Below, piece after piece: positions 54,677 through 63,286 of a stretch of DNA of 64,000 nt. Position 1 is the first letter of the stretch. Each line of letters starts with the position of its first letter. Source of the stretch: JBBWZH01 sp035544115 (GTDB taxonomy: Bacteria; Actinomycetota; Actinomycetes; Mycobacteriales; CADCTP01). The position numbers and the translations under genes were made by a program. Location: NCBI GenBank assembly GCA_963714145.1, contig OY970235.1, positions 2,790,001 through 2,854,000 on the forward strand. The letters run 5' to 3'. The notes under the pieces were generated by a model. It did no database searches, was not told where the DNA came from, and saw only the letters and a program-made list of their open reading frames with translations.

Positions 54677-55476
54677 GGCCGCAGGCCGGAGCCGGCCGCC
54701 CCGGACCGGTCGGCCACGTCGTCGGGCCGGAACCGCCAGACCCGGGCGCGCGGCGAGGACGCGACCGGCCAGCGCCGGCTGTCCCGCTCGGACATCGTCG
54801 GCAGGTCGACCATGATCTCGTCCACGATCCGCGGGAACGGCTCGCCGCTCTCCCGGTGCAGCACCACCAGGCCGGGCCGGCCGTCGATCCGGTCCTGCAC
54901 GACCGCGACCTCGGCGGCATCCGGGCCGGCGCGCCGACCGGACCGGAACGCCTCGGCCGCGGCGTGCCGCACCGTCTCGGCCAGCACCAGCGCCGCCAGG
55001 TCGCCGGAGTCGCCCAGCAGCCGGCGCAACCCCGCCCGCAGCGTGTGCCACTCGGTCGCCACGTTCCGCCAGGCCCGGCGCAGCGGCAGGTCCGCCGCCG
55101 GGTCCCGGGCCACCGGCAGCACCGGGCACAGCTCCCAGCCGTCCTCGGTGCGGATCACACCGGCCAGCCCGGACCCGTCCAGGTCCCAGTCGAACGTCCA
55201 CTGCGCCCGGCCGTGCCCGTCCGTGCTGGTCAGCTCGCTGGCCCGGACCGCCCCGGCCGGCCCGGAACCGGCCGCGGCACCGCCGGCCGGGCCGGACCCC
55301 GCCGACCCGGGACCAGCCGGCCCGGGACCCGCTGGCCCGAGCCCGGCGGCGGCCGGCCGGAAGCTGACCTGGACCGGCAACCGCGGCGGGCACCCCCGCA
55401 CCGCCACCAGAAAGCCACCCGGCCAGCGCGCGGCCCGCGCCTGCAATCCCCCGCGACCGGGCTCGATCTCCGTCAT
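54673..55476 (-). CDS. Hypothetical protein of the AAA+ operon
   Basis: 267 residues. An N-terminal domain (RWPGGFLVAVRGCPPRLPVQ) is broken by a Gly/Pro/Ala repeat linker (about residues 55-85). A C-terminal mixed region follows, with GLAGVIRTEDGWELCPVLPV, WHTLRAGLRRLLGDSGDLAA, VVQDRIDGRPGLVVLHRESG and EIMVDLPTMSERDSRRW. I do not recognise a family. It is the first gene of three, each overlapping the next by four bases, and starts 234 bp from the divergent secreted beta protein. Confidence 0.68.
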   Translation of the reverse strand: MTEIEPGRGGLQARAARWPGGFLVAVRGCPPRLPVQVSFRPAAAGLGPAGPGPAGPGSAGSGPAGGAAAGSGPAGAVRASELTSTDGHGRAQWTFDWDLDGSGLAGVIRTEDGWELCPVLPVARDPAADLPLRRAWRNVATEWHTLRAGLRRLLGDSGDLAALVLAETVRHAAAEAFRSGRRAGPDAAEVAVVQDRIDGRPGLVVLHRESGEPFPRIVDEIMVDLPTMSERDSRRWPVASSPRARVWRFRPDDVADRSGAAGSGLRP

Positions 55477-55710
55477 CCAATCACCCCAGCACCCCCGGAC
55501 GCCCTGATACGTCCGCCACGGATCAGAGTCGCCCACGGTGGCCCAGCCGGACCGGAACGGATGGTCCAGTTACCGGCCCAGTCCGGACCGGAACGGTCCG
55601 GCCACCGTCCACAGCGGACTCTCAGCGGCGGCACAGGCTCGGGACAGCGGCGGCCCGGATCGTCAGTCCTGCGCGGGCGGATCGCCGCCCGCCGGACCGG
55701 AGGAGATCCG

Positions 55711-56493
55711 ATGGACGAACAGGGACGGGGCTGGGAGCGCGGCACCGAGCAGGCCGGCGAACCAGGCAACCTGGCGCCCACCGACAGCCCGGGCAGAGCC
55801 GCCGACGCCGGCCCGACCGCCGGGGCGGCCTATGGCAACGCCGGGGCCTACGGCAACGCCGGGGCCTACGGCAACGCCGGGGCGGCCTACGCCGCGGCGG
55901 CCGGGTATCCGGGCGGCCCGGTCGGCCCCGGGGGCGGGATCGACCCAGGTGGCGGGACCGGCGGGCCACGACGGAAACGGCCGGTCCGCACGGCGGTGGT
56001 AGCGGCCGTCGCCGCGGCGGCGGTCGCGGTGGCCGGTGGGGTGGCGCTGGCCGCGACCCGGGACGGCTCCGGGACCAGCGCGCAGTCCGGGCCGGGCGCC
56101 GGCGGCGGGCCCGGCGGGACCGGCGGCGGCCCGGGCGGCGCCGGTGGCCTGCTCGCCGCGGTGGCGCACGGCGAGGTCGTGGTGGCCGACAGCTCGGGCA
56201 GCTACGTGACCCGGCTGGTGCAGACCGGCACCGTCAGCGCGGTCAGCGCGACCAGCATCACGGTCCAGAGCGCGGACGACTACACGGTGACCTACACGGT
56301 CGCGGACGGGACGTCGGTCGACAACGGCACCGACGCGATCGGCGACGTGGCCACCGGCCACACGGTCACGGTCCTCGCGTCCACCGACAAGGCGGCCGTC
56401 ACGGTCAGCGACCAGAACCTCGCCTCGGCCAGCGGCATCCCCGGTGGCGACGGCCAGAACGGCGGGCAGGCGGGCACCGGCGGGACGAGCTGA
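55711..56493 (+). CDS. Membrane-anchored secreted protein with DUF5666-like beta domain
   Basis: 260 residues; GGAGGAG precedes the ATG. A Gly/Ala-rich N-terminus contains three copies of AYGNAG, then basic residues (RRKRPVR) and one helix (TAVVAAVAAAAVAVAGGVAL, about 92-112). After a Gly linker, a repetitive beta domain (VTRLVQTGTVSAVSATSITV, YTVTYTVADGTSVDNGTDAI, GHTVTVLASTDKAAVTV) faces outside. It precedes a GT39-type transferase by 143 bp. Function unknown. Confidence 0.72.
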   Translation: MDEQGRGWERGTEQAGEPGNLAPTDSPGRAADAGPTAGAAYGNAGAYGNAGAYGNAGAAYAAAAGYPGGPVGPGGGIDPGGGTGGPRRKRPVRTAVVAAVAAAAVAVAGGVALAATRDGSGTSAQSGPGAGGGPGGTGGGPGGAGGLLAAVAHGEVVVADSSGSYVTRLVQTGTVSAVSATSITVQSADDYTVTYTVADGTSVDNGTDAIGDVATGHTVTVLASTDKAAVTVSDQNLASASGIPGGDGQNGGQAGTGGTS

Positions 56494-56636
56494 CCCCTGC
56501 CACCTCGGCGGCAGCACCCGGTTCGGCCGACCACCCACCGGCTGACCAGCGGGACGAATGAACCACTACCCGGGCCGCCGCGGCGGCACTCGGTTGAGCC
56601 GACCGGCCGCCGACTGATCGGAGAGGACGCGCAACC

Positions 56637-58610
56637 ATGGCCACGTCAACTGTGGCGGACCCGCCCGGCAGCACCCGGGCCACCGCGCCGGCCGGCCCCG
56701 CTCGCCGCGGCGGCTGGCCGGGCCGGCTGACCGGGCTGGCCCGGGGCCCGGCCGGCGACCCGCGCTGGGTCCGGCCGGCGGTGCTCACCCTGCTCGCCGC
56801 GACCGCCCTGCTCTACCTCTGGGACCTGGGCGCGTCCGGCACGGCCAACAGCTTCTACGCGGCGGCCGTGCAGGCCGGCTCGCAGAGCTGGAAGGCCTGG
56901 TTCTTCGGCTCGCTGGACCCGGCCAACTTCATCACCGTGGACAAGCCGCCGGCCTCGCTCTGGCTGATGGGGCTGTCCGCGCGGCTGTTCGGCTTCAACG
57001 CCTGGAGCATGCTGGTGCCGCAGGCGCTGGCCGGGGTGGCGTCGGTCGGGCTGCTGTACGCGGCGGTCCGGCGCTGGTCCGGCCCGGCGGCCGGGCTGGT
57101 CGCGGGCGCGGCGCTGGCGCTCACCCCGGCCGCGGCGCTGATGTTCCGGTTCAACAACCCGGACGCGCTGCTCACGCTGCTGCTGGTGGCCGGCGGGTAC
57201 TGCCTGGTGCGGGCGATCGAGTGGGCCGGTACCCGCTGGCTGCTGCTGGCCGGCGCGGCGCTCGGGTTCGCGTTCCTGACCAAGATGCTGCAGGGCTTCC
57301 TGGTGCTGCCGGCGTTCGCGCTGGTCTACCTGGTCGCCGCGCCGGCCACGCTGGGCCGGCGGATCTGGCAGCTGCTGGCCGCCGGTGGGGCGGTCGTGGT
57401 GTCGGCCGGCTGGTGGGTGGCGATCGTGCAGCTGTGGCCGGCGGCGTCCCGGCCGTACATCGGTGGCTCCACCGACGGCACCGTCTGGGACCTGGTCTGG
57501 GGCTACAACGGCCTCGGCCGGCTCACCGGCGGCGGTGCCGGAGCCGGTGGCGGCGGCGGGGCGGCCGGCTCCAGCTTCGGCGGGGCGACCGGGCTGACCC
57601 GGCTGCTCGGCAGCGAGATGGGCGCCGAGGCGTCCTGGCTGCTGCCGGCGGCGGTGGTGGCACTGGCCGCCGCGCTGTGGACCCGGCGGCGGGCGCCGCG
57701 CACCGACCTGGTCCGCGCCGGGCTGCTGCTCTGGGGCGGCTGGATGCTGGCCACCGGCCTGGTGTTCAGCTACATGCAGGGCATCGTGCACCCGTACTAC
57801 ACGGTCGCGCTGGCGCCCGGGATCGCCGCGACGGTGGCGATCGGCGGTCGCGAGCTCTGGCACCACCGCGACAGCTGGACCGGCCGGGGTGGGCTGGCCG
57901 CGGTCGTCGGTGCGGCCGGCGGCTGGGGCGTGGTACTGCTCGGCCGCGACGCCGGCTGGCACCCGGAGCTGCGGTACGCCATCGCGGTGCTGACCGCGCT
58001 GGCCGTGGTCGGGCTGCTGGTCCCGCCGGCGGCGGCCCGGCGGGTCGGCGTCGCCGCGCTGGTCGCCGGGGTGCTCGCCGGCCTCACCGGTCCGGCCGCC
58101 TACGCGGTGGCGACCGCGGCCACGCCGCACGCCGGCTCGATCCCGAGCGTCGGTCCGGCCAGCGCCAGCGGCGGCTTCGGCGGGATGGGCGGGACCGGCG
58201 GCCCCGCCGGCTCCACCTCGGCAGCCGGCTCCACCTCGGCAGCCGGCGGCTCGACCTCGGCAGCCGGCTCGACCGGCGGCGGCTCGGTCGCCAGCCTGCT
58301 GGCCGGTGCCGGGACGACCTGGTCGGCGGCCACGGTCGGCGCGCAGTCGGCGGCCGAGCTGGAACTGCAGAGCGGCACCGCGGTGATGGCGATCGGCGGC
58401 TGGAGCGGCAGCGACGCGGCCCCGACGCTGGCCCGGTTCCAGCAGTACGTCGCCGCCGGCAAGATCCACTACTACGTCTCCGGCGGCGGGGGTGGCGGCG
58501 GCCGGGGCGGGGGTACCAGCAGCCAGATCGCCACCTGGGTGGCGGCGCACTACACCGCCACGACGGTCGGCAACCAGACCGTCTACGACCTGACCAAGGC
58601 GACGTCCTGA
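56637..58610 (+). CDS. GT39/YkcA-type polyprenyl-phosphate sugar transferase
   Basis: 657 residues, about eleven helices then an external C-terminal domain. SGTANSFYAAAVQAGSQSWK and AWFFGSLDPANFITVDKPPA give the catalytic acidic loop of GT39/PMT-like enzymes, followed by LMFRFNNPDALLTLLLVAGG and YMQGIVHPYYTVALAPGIAA. A Gly/Ser repeat linker leads to a C-terminal domain (FQQYVAAGKIHYYVSGGGG, QIATWVAAHYTATTVGNQTV) seen in YkcA/B-like mannosyltransferases. It uses a polyprenyl-phosphate sugar outside the membrane. A near-perfect terminator follows. Confidence 0.85.
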   Translation: MATSTVADPPGSTRATAPAGPARRGGWPGRLTGLARGPAGDPRWVRPAVLTLLAATALLYLWDLGASGTANSFYAAAVQAGSQSWKAWFFGSLDPANFITVDKPPASLWLMGLSARLFGFNAWSMLVPQALAGVASVGLLYAAVRRWSGPAAGLVAGAALALTPAAALMFRFNNPDALLTLLLVAGGYCLVRAIEWAGTRWLLLAGAALGFAFLTKMLQGFLVLPAFALVYLVAAPATLGRRIWQLLAAGGAVVVSAGWWVAIVQLWPAASRPYIGGSTDGTVWDLVWGYNGLGRLTGGGAGAGGGGGAAGSSFGGATGLTRLLGSEMGAEASWLLPAAVVALAAALWTRRRAPRTDLVRAGLLLWGGWMLATGLVFSYMQGIVHPYYTVALAPGIAATVAIGGRELWHHRDSWTGRGGLAAVVGAAGGWGVVLLGRDAGWHPELRYAIAVLTALAVVGLLVPPAAARRVGVAALVAGVLAGLTGPAAYAVATAATPHAGSIPSVGPASASGGFGGMGGTGGPAGSTSAAGSTSAAGGSTSAAGSTGGGSVASLLAGAGTTWSAATVGAQSAAELELQSGTAVMAIGGWSGSDAAPTLARFQQYVAAGKIHYYVSGGGGGGGRGGGTSSQIATWVAAHYTATTVGNQTVYDLTKATS

Positions 58611-58632
58611 CCGAGCCGACGTCCTGACCGAG

Positions 58633-58667
58633 CCGCCAGGCCCCACCACAGAGGTGGGGCCTGGCGG
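58633..58667. terminator. Bidirectional hairpin terminator
   Basis: A 15-base stem, CCGCCAGGCCCCACC (58633-58647) with GGTGGGGCCTGGCGG (58653-58667), closes a five-base loop ACAGA. It lies between the convergent stops at 58610 and 58672 and should end both transcripts. A 17-bp direct repeat (GACGTCCTGACCGAGCC) just left of it straddles the GT39 stop. Confidence 0.85.
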
Positions 58668-58671
58668 CAGG

Positions 58672-59976
58672 TCAGGACGGGGTGGTCCAGGCGGTCGCCC
58701 GGTCGGCCGCGACCGGCAGCCGCCGCAGCGCCCGGACGGTCCAGACGGTGACCGCGATACCGGCGATCGCGGTCGCTACCGTCTCGGCGACGGTGAGCCG
58801 GTGCGCCATCGGGTTGCCGACCTGCTGGTCGTACCTCAGCAGCCCGACCAGCTGGTATCCCAGCGGCAGCGGCGCGAGCAGCGCCAGCGCGTGCGGCAGC
58901 GCCGGCCCGGGCCGAGCCCAGCCGAGCCGGACCGCGACCGGGTACGCCGCGGCTGCCAGCACGAACGCGATGCAGATCAGGCCGACCGTGTCCAGCACCG
59001 GCAGCACGGTGAAGTCGCGCTCGACGAACTCCAGCACGGCCGAGGCGGCCACCACCACGACCGGCAGCGCGACCAGCCAGCGCCTGGCCCGGACCGGTGC
59101 CGCGCCGCGGTAGAAGGCCAGCGGCAGCACGGCGAGCACCAGTTCCGCCGCCAGCACGTAGCACGTGTACGGGTCGATCCAGCCGTAGACCACCAGCGGG
59201 AGGATCACCCCGACCGGCGCGAGCAGCGCCAGTGTCTGGCCGGTGCGGCGGTGTCCGGTCACCAGCGCGACGAACGCCGCCACCCAGAACAGGGCACTGT
59301 ACGTCTGGAACAGGGACAGCGGATCCGTCACCAGACCGCCGTACGTCAAGCCCTCGGGCCACCGCGGCCGCCACGGCAGCAGACCGGCGACCCAGAACGT
59401 CCGGCCGATGGTCACCAGGCCGATGGCCGACTGCACCAGCAGCCCGATCAGCGCGGCCAGCCGCAGCGCGCGGCCCCAGGCGACGTACCGCGCCGGCCCA
59501 CCGCTGCTGCCGGCGCGCAGCCGCACCGCCAGCCCGGCGACGCTGGCCACCTCCCGCCAGCTCGGCCGGCCGTACTCGGCGAGGTAGGCGGCCCGGCCCG
59601 GATCGCCGTCGAGCATGCCGTCCATGAAGGTGGCGACCATCTCGTCCGCCCAGATCGAGCGGTAGGACGCCGGCAGCAGCCGCAGCACCCGCCGGTACCG
59701 CAGCTCCAGCGGCCGCATGCCGACTGCCCCGCCCCCGTCCCGACCGCCCCCATCCCGACCGGCGCTGGCTCGGCCTTCGCCGACTTGACCTTCGCCGTCC
59801 CGACCGACGCTGGCTTGACCTTCGCTGTCGCGACCGGCGCTGGCTCGGCCTTCGCCGACCTGACCTTCGCTGTCGCGACCGGCGCCGGCTCGGCCTTCGC
59901 TGTCGCGACCGGCGCTGTCCCGACCGTGGCCGTGGCTACCGTCGCCGTCCTCGGCGCGCAGTCCGCGGCCGGTCAT
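58672..59976 (-). CDS. Membrane partner of the PadR regulator with repeat-rich N-terminus
   Basis: 434 residues. Residues 1-85 are a Gly/Arg/Asp/Ser repeat (variants of AGRDSEGQVGEGRAS, encoded by 59750-59950). Then LELRYRRVLRLLPASYRSIW resembles the HAAS-type domain often coupled to PadR regulators, and nine or so helices follow to the end. Its ATG overlaps the padR stop (ATGA). The repeat could be an upstream extension not present in relatives; the ATG at residue 86 is a possible shorter start. Role: probably an envelope-stress or transport-associated sensor (inference). Confidence 0.72.
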   Translation of the reverse strand: MTGRGLRAEDGDGSHGHGRDSAGRDSEGRAGAGRDSEGQVGEGRASAGRDSEGQASVGRDGEGQVGEGRASAGRDGGGRDGGGAVGMRPLELRYRRVLRLLPASYRSIWADEMVATFMDGMLDGDPGRAAYLAEYGRPSWREVASVAGLAVRLRAGSSGGPARYVAWGRALRLAALIGLLVQSAIGLVTIGRTFWVAGLLPWRPRWPEGLTYGGLVTDPLSLFQTYSALFWVAAFVALVTGHRRTGQTLALLAPVGVILPLVVYGWIDPYTCYVLAAELVLAVLPLAFYRGAAPVRARRWLVALPVVVVAASAVLEFVERDFTVLPVLDTVGLICIAFVLAAAAYPVAVRLGWARPGPALPHALALLAPLPLGYQLVGLLRYDQQVGNPMAHRLTVAETVATAIAGIAVTVWTVRALRRLPVAADRATAWTTPS

Positions 59977-60356
59977 GCCAGCCCTCCGGCGCTCGCCGGG
60001 CGACCGCCGCTCGCGCGGCGCTCACCGCCGGCCGGGCGCCAGGCGCGCAGCCGCTCGGAGGCCGCCTGGACGTTCGCCGCCTGCCGCTCGGTCTCCGCGA
60101 CCAGCGCGTCCGCCCCGCCGTCGGTCAGCCGGAAGTACCGCCGCAGCCGGCCCTGCGCGACCTCCTCGCGGTCCAGCTCGATCAGCTGGTCGGCGACCAG
60201 CCGATCGAGCACCCCGTACAGCGTGCCTACCTTGAGCCGAACCCGGCCGCTGGACAGCTCCGCGACTTCGCCCACGATCCCGTAGCCGTGCCGGGGCTCG
60301 TCGAGCAGCGCGGCGAGGATGAAGAACGCCGGCTCCGTCAACGCCTGATGTGCCAT
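59973..60356 (-). CDS. PadR-family transcriptional regulator
   Basis: 127 residues from the ATG at 60356. The winged helix reads EPAFFILAALLDEPRHGYGI, RVRLKVGTLYGVLDRLVADQ (the PadR GTLY element) and RRYFRLTDGG. A C-terminal Arg/Gly-rich tail replaces the usual dimerisation helix partly. It is translated together with the membrane protein downstream. An AT-rich box just upstream of its start may be its own operator. Confidence 0.88.
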   Translation of the reverse strand: MAHQALTEPAFFILAALLDEPRHGYGIVGEVAELSSGRVRLKVGTLYGVLDRLVADQLIELDREEVAQGRLRRYFRLTDGGADALVAETERQAANVQAASERLRAWRPAGGERRASGGRPASAGGLA

Positions 60357-60363
60357 GCCGCCC

Positions 60364-60386
60364 AATATATCGGGAGACAGAGTATT
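60364..60386. promoter_or_regulatory. AT-rich box upstream of padR, possible operator/promoter
   Basis: AATATATCGGG leading to AGAGTATT in the 42-bp gap between the decarboxylase stop and padR is the only AT-rich stretch nearby. The ends AATA and TATT are dyad-related. In this regulator family autoregulation is common. Confidence 0.35.
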
Positions 60387-60398
60387 AGGCCACAGCGA

Positions 60399-62135
60399 CT
60401 ATTGGACGGCCTGCTGGATCGCCCGCCAGGTCTCGGCCACGTGCCGGGCCTCGGTACGGGTGCCGCCGATGGCCAGCCGGAGCGTGTAGCGGCCGCGGAC
60501 CCGGGTGTGGGTCAGGAAGATCCGGCCGCCGGCGTTGAGGCGGCGGTGCAGGTCGGCGGTGGGTTCGTCGGTCGGCCCGGCCAGCCGGAAGCAGACCAGG
60601 CTGAGCGGGTGCGGGGCGACCACCTCGAAGCGGGGGTCGGCGGCGACCCGGCCAGCGAAGTCGGCGGCCAGCGCGACGTGCCGGCGGATGTGCGCGCGCA
60701 GCCCCTCCGCGCCGTAGCAACGCAGCACCGCCCAGAGCTTCAGGGCGCGGAAGCGGCGGCCGAGTTGCGGGTGCCAGTCCCGGTAGTCGATCACGGCGCC
60801 GGAGTCGGAGTCGGCGTTGCGGAGGAACTCGGGCAGCACCGAGAGCGCGCCGACCAGCGGGGCCCGGTCGGCCACGTAGAAGGTGTCGCAGTCGAAGTTG
60901 GTGAGCAGCCACTTGTGCGGGTTCATCGCGTACGAGTCGGCGAACTCGGCCACCCCGGCGTGGATCCAGCGGAACTCCGGGCAGACTGCGGCGGCCCCGG
61001 CGTAGGCGGCGTCCACATGCAGCCAGGCGCCGTACCGCCGGCAGATCGCGCCGATCTCGGGCACCGGGTCGATCGCGGTGGTCGAGGTGGTGCCGACGGT
61101 GGCCAGTACCAGGGCGGGCGTGGCGCCGGCGGCGGCATCGTCGGCCAGCAACCGGGCCAGCCGGTCCGGGCGCATGGCCAGGGTCGCGTCGTCCACCTCG
61201 ACCAGGCGCAGCGCGGTCTCCCCCAGCCCGACCATCCGGACCGCCTTGAGCAGCGCCGAGTGCGCCTCCGCCGAGCCGTACACGGTGTACCGGCCGGAGC
61301 CGACGCCGGACCGGCCGACCTCGCCGCCGCTGGCCCGGTGCAGCGCGGCGAGCAGCGCGACCAGCGTCGCGGTGGACGCGGTGTCCTGGATGACGCCGCC
61401 GCCGGAGCCGGTGGACCGGAACCGCTCGGGCAACCCGATCAGCTCGGCGAACCAGTCCAGCACGTGGGTTTCCAGCTCGGTGACGGCCGGCGAGGTGACC
61501 CAGAGCATGCCCTGCACGCCGAGCCCGGTGGAGATGAGGTCGGCCAGCACGGCCGGCCCGGACGAGTTCGCCGGGAAGTAGCCGAAGAACCGCGGGTGCT
61601 GCCAGTGGGTCAGCCCGGGCACGATCACCCGGTCCAGGTCGGCCAGCACCGCGTCGAACGGCTCCGGTTGCTCCGGCGGGTGCGCCGGCAGCTGCGCCCG
61701 CACCTCGCCCGGCCGCACCCGGGCGGCCACCGGCAGCGACTCGACCCGCTCGTAGTAGTCGGCGATCCAGTCGATCACCTGCCGCCCGTAGGCCCGGAAC
61801 TCCGCCCCGCTCATATGCCCCGGCACCGCCGGATCGAGCCCCGGCACCGCCGGGCTGAGCCCCGCCGCCGGATCGAGCCCTGGCGCCGCCGGGTCGAATC
61901 CTGGCACCGCCGGATCAAGCCCTGGCGCCGCCGGGCCGAGCCCCGCCGCCGGGTCGAGCCCCGGCACCGCCGGATCAAGCCCTGGCGCCGCCGGGCCGAG
62001 CCCCGCCGCCGGGTCGAGCCCTGGCACTGCCGGGTCGAACCCTGGCGCCGCCGGATCGGGCCGGGCCGGCGGCGGGTTGAGCTCGGCCGGGTTCGGGTCG
62101 TCCACGCGGCGGTGATCAGACGGCACCTGCCGCAC
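60399..62135 (-). CDS. PLP-dependent aromatic amino acid decarboxylase
   Basis: 578 residues. The conserved enzyme begins at MSGAEFRAYGRQVIDWIADY (residue 107): HWQHPRFFGYFPANSSGPAV, LLWVTSPAVTELE-like words, ALVLATVGTTSTTAIDPVPE, LHVDAAYAGAAAVCPEFR (the PLP Asp) and YAMNPHKWLLTNFDCD (the PLP Lys in NPHKW). It decarboxylates L-Trp, L-Tyr or L-Phe type substrates. Residues 1-106 are a Pro/Ala/Gly/Asp repeat of 20-residue (60-bp) units and are dispensable-looking; the GTG at 62135 and the ATG at 61817 are both possible starts. Confidence 0.88.
   Translation of the reverse strand: MRQVPSDHRRVDDPNPAELNPPPARPDPAAPGFDPAVPGLDPAAGLGPAAPGLDPAVPGLDPAAGLGPAAPGLDPAVPGFDPAAPGLDPAAGLSPAVPGLDPAVPGHMSGAEFRAYGRQVIDWIADYYERVESLPVAARVRPGEVRAQLPAHPPEQPEPFDAVLADLDRVIVPGLTHWQHPRFFGYFPANSSGPAVLADLISTGLGVQGMLWVTSPAVTELETHVLDWFAELIGLPERFRSTGSGGGVIQDTASTATLVALLAALHRASGGEVGRSGVGSGRYTVYGSAEAHSALLKAVRMVGLGETALRLVEVDDATLAMRPDRLARLLADDAAAGATPALVLATVGTTSTTAIDPVPEIGAICRRYGAWLHVDAAYAGAAAVCPEFRWIHAGVAEFADSYAMNPHKWLLTNFDCDTFYVADRAPLVGALSVLPEFLRNADSDSGAVIDYRDWHPQLGRRFRALKLWAVLRCYGAEGLRAHIRRHVALAADFAGRVAADPRFEVVAPHPLSLVCFRLAGPTDEPTADLHRRLNAGGRIFLTHTRVRGRYTLRLAIGGTRTEARHVAETWRAIQQAVQ
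61820..62060. repeat. 60-bp in-frame repeat in the decarboxylase N-terminus
   Basis: Units of 60 bp encode 20 residues (GLDPAVPGLDPAAGLGPAAP). Two units at 61921 and 61981 are nearly identical. They code on the minus strand. Confidence 0.85.
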
Positions 62136-62298
62136 GTTACCCGGACGGCGGCTCCGGCCGGCGGATCACGCGCGGCCGGCCCTCCGGGACGCCGCAGCCG
62201 AGGTGGCGGCTGGTCTGGCCGGGTGGCCCTGGCGGAGGCGGCCGGGCTCGCCGGCTCCTACCGGCCCACCACCCGTCGCCGCCGAACGGGCGGCTCGG

Positions 62299-62988
62299 TC
62301 AGGTAGGGGTTTCGTAGCGGTAGCCGTAACCGCGCAGCGTGCTTATCTCCGCGCCGGTCAGGCCGCCGGCGCCGAGCTTGCGGCGCAGCGCCATCACGTG
62401 CATGTCCAGCGTCTTCGTCGAGCCGTGCCAGTTCTCGTCCCAGACGTCGGCCATCAGCTGTTCCCGGGTCAGCGCCCGCCCGGCGGCGGCGGCCAGCACG
62501 AACAGCAGGTCGAACTCCTTCGGGCGGAGCGGTACGTCGCGGCCGTCGACGCTGGCCCGGCGGGAGGCTGGGTCCACCCGCAGCCGGTCGACCTGCACGG
62601 CCGGTGCCGGCGCCTGGCCGGGGCTGCCGCGCCGCAGGTGGGCCCGGACCCGGGCGATCAGCTCGACCAGCCGGAACGGCTTGGTCAGGTAGTCGTCGGC
62701 GCCGGCGTCCAGGCCGAGTACGACGTCGATCTCCTCGGTCCGGGCGGTGAGCATGACGATCACGGTGTCCGGCAGCGCGGACCGCAGTTGCCGGCAGACG
62801 GCGGTGCCGTCGATGTCGGGAAGGCCGATGTCGAGCAGCACCAGGTCGACCCCGCCGGTGCGGGCGATCCGATCGAGCGCCGCCCGGCCGGTGCGGGCCC
62901 AGTGCACCTGGTGCCCCTGCGCGGCCAGTGCCTCGGCGAGCTGGTCGCCGATGGCCGGGTCGTCCTCGACGAGGAGCAGCTCAGCCAC
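62299..62988 (-). CDS. OmpR/PhoB-type response regulator
   Basis: 229 residues from a GTG at 62988. The receiver has ELLLVEDDPAIGDQLAEALA (acidic pair), LVLLDIGLPDIDGTAVC (phospho-Asp), VIVMLTARTEEIDVV and DYLTKPFRLVELIARV (Lys). The effector is a winged helix: LRPKEFDLLFVLAAAAGRAL, MADVWDENWHGSTKTLDMHV and STLRGYGYRYE. It is encoded downstream of its likely histidine kinase partner, with a 16-bp repeat array between the two. Confidence 0.92.
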   Translation of the reverse strand: MAELLLVEDDPAIGDQLAEALAAQGHQVHWARTGRAALDRIARTGGVDLVLLDIGLPDIDGTAVCRQLRSALPDTVIVMLTARTEEIDVVLGLDAGADDYLTKPFRLVELIARVRAHLRRGSPGQAPAPAVQVDRLRVDPASRRASVDGRDVPLRPKEFDLLFVLAAAAGRALTREQLMADVWDENWHGSTKTLDMHVMALRRKLGAGGLTGAEISTLRGYGYRYETPT

Positions 62989-63019
62989 GGTCCGAGTATG
63001 CCCCGCGACACAATTCACC

Positions 63020-63286
63020 GGCTCACGACGGCCAGGCTCACCGTGGCCCCGGCTCACGACGGCCCGGCTCACCGTGGCCCCGACTCACCGTGGCCCCGAC
63101 TCACCGTGGCCCCGACTCACCGTGGCCCCGACTCACGATGGCCGAGCTCACCAGGGCCCCGACTCACGATGGCCGAGCTCACCAGGGCCCGAGCTCGCCA
63201 GGGCCCCGGCTCTCCATGGCCCGGGCTCACGATGGCCCGGGCTCACCAGGGCCCGGGCTCACCAGGGCCCGAGCTCACGATGGCCA
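63020..63286. repeat. 16-bp tandem repeat array (about 16 units) between sensor kinase and response regulator
   Basis: Units such as CTCACCGTGGCCCCGA repeat with variation about 16 times, with four nearly identical copies at 63067-63130. The array spans almost the whole gap between the two genes, and its last unit supplies the kinase stop codon. It is not CRISPR-like, because no spacers are present. Confidence 0.9.

Noticed and set aside
63020..63286. Possible CRISPR array or origin iterons
   Set aside because: No spacers are present; no dnaA/rep gene or AT-rich unwinding region is nearby.
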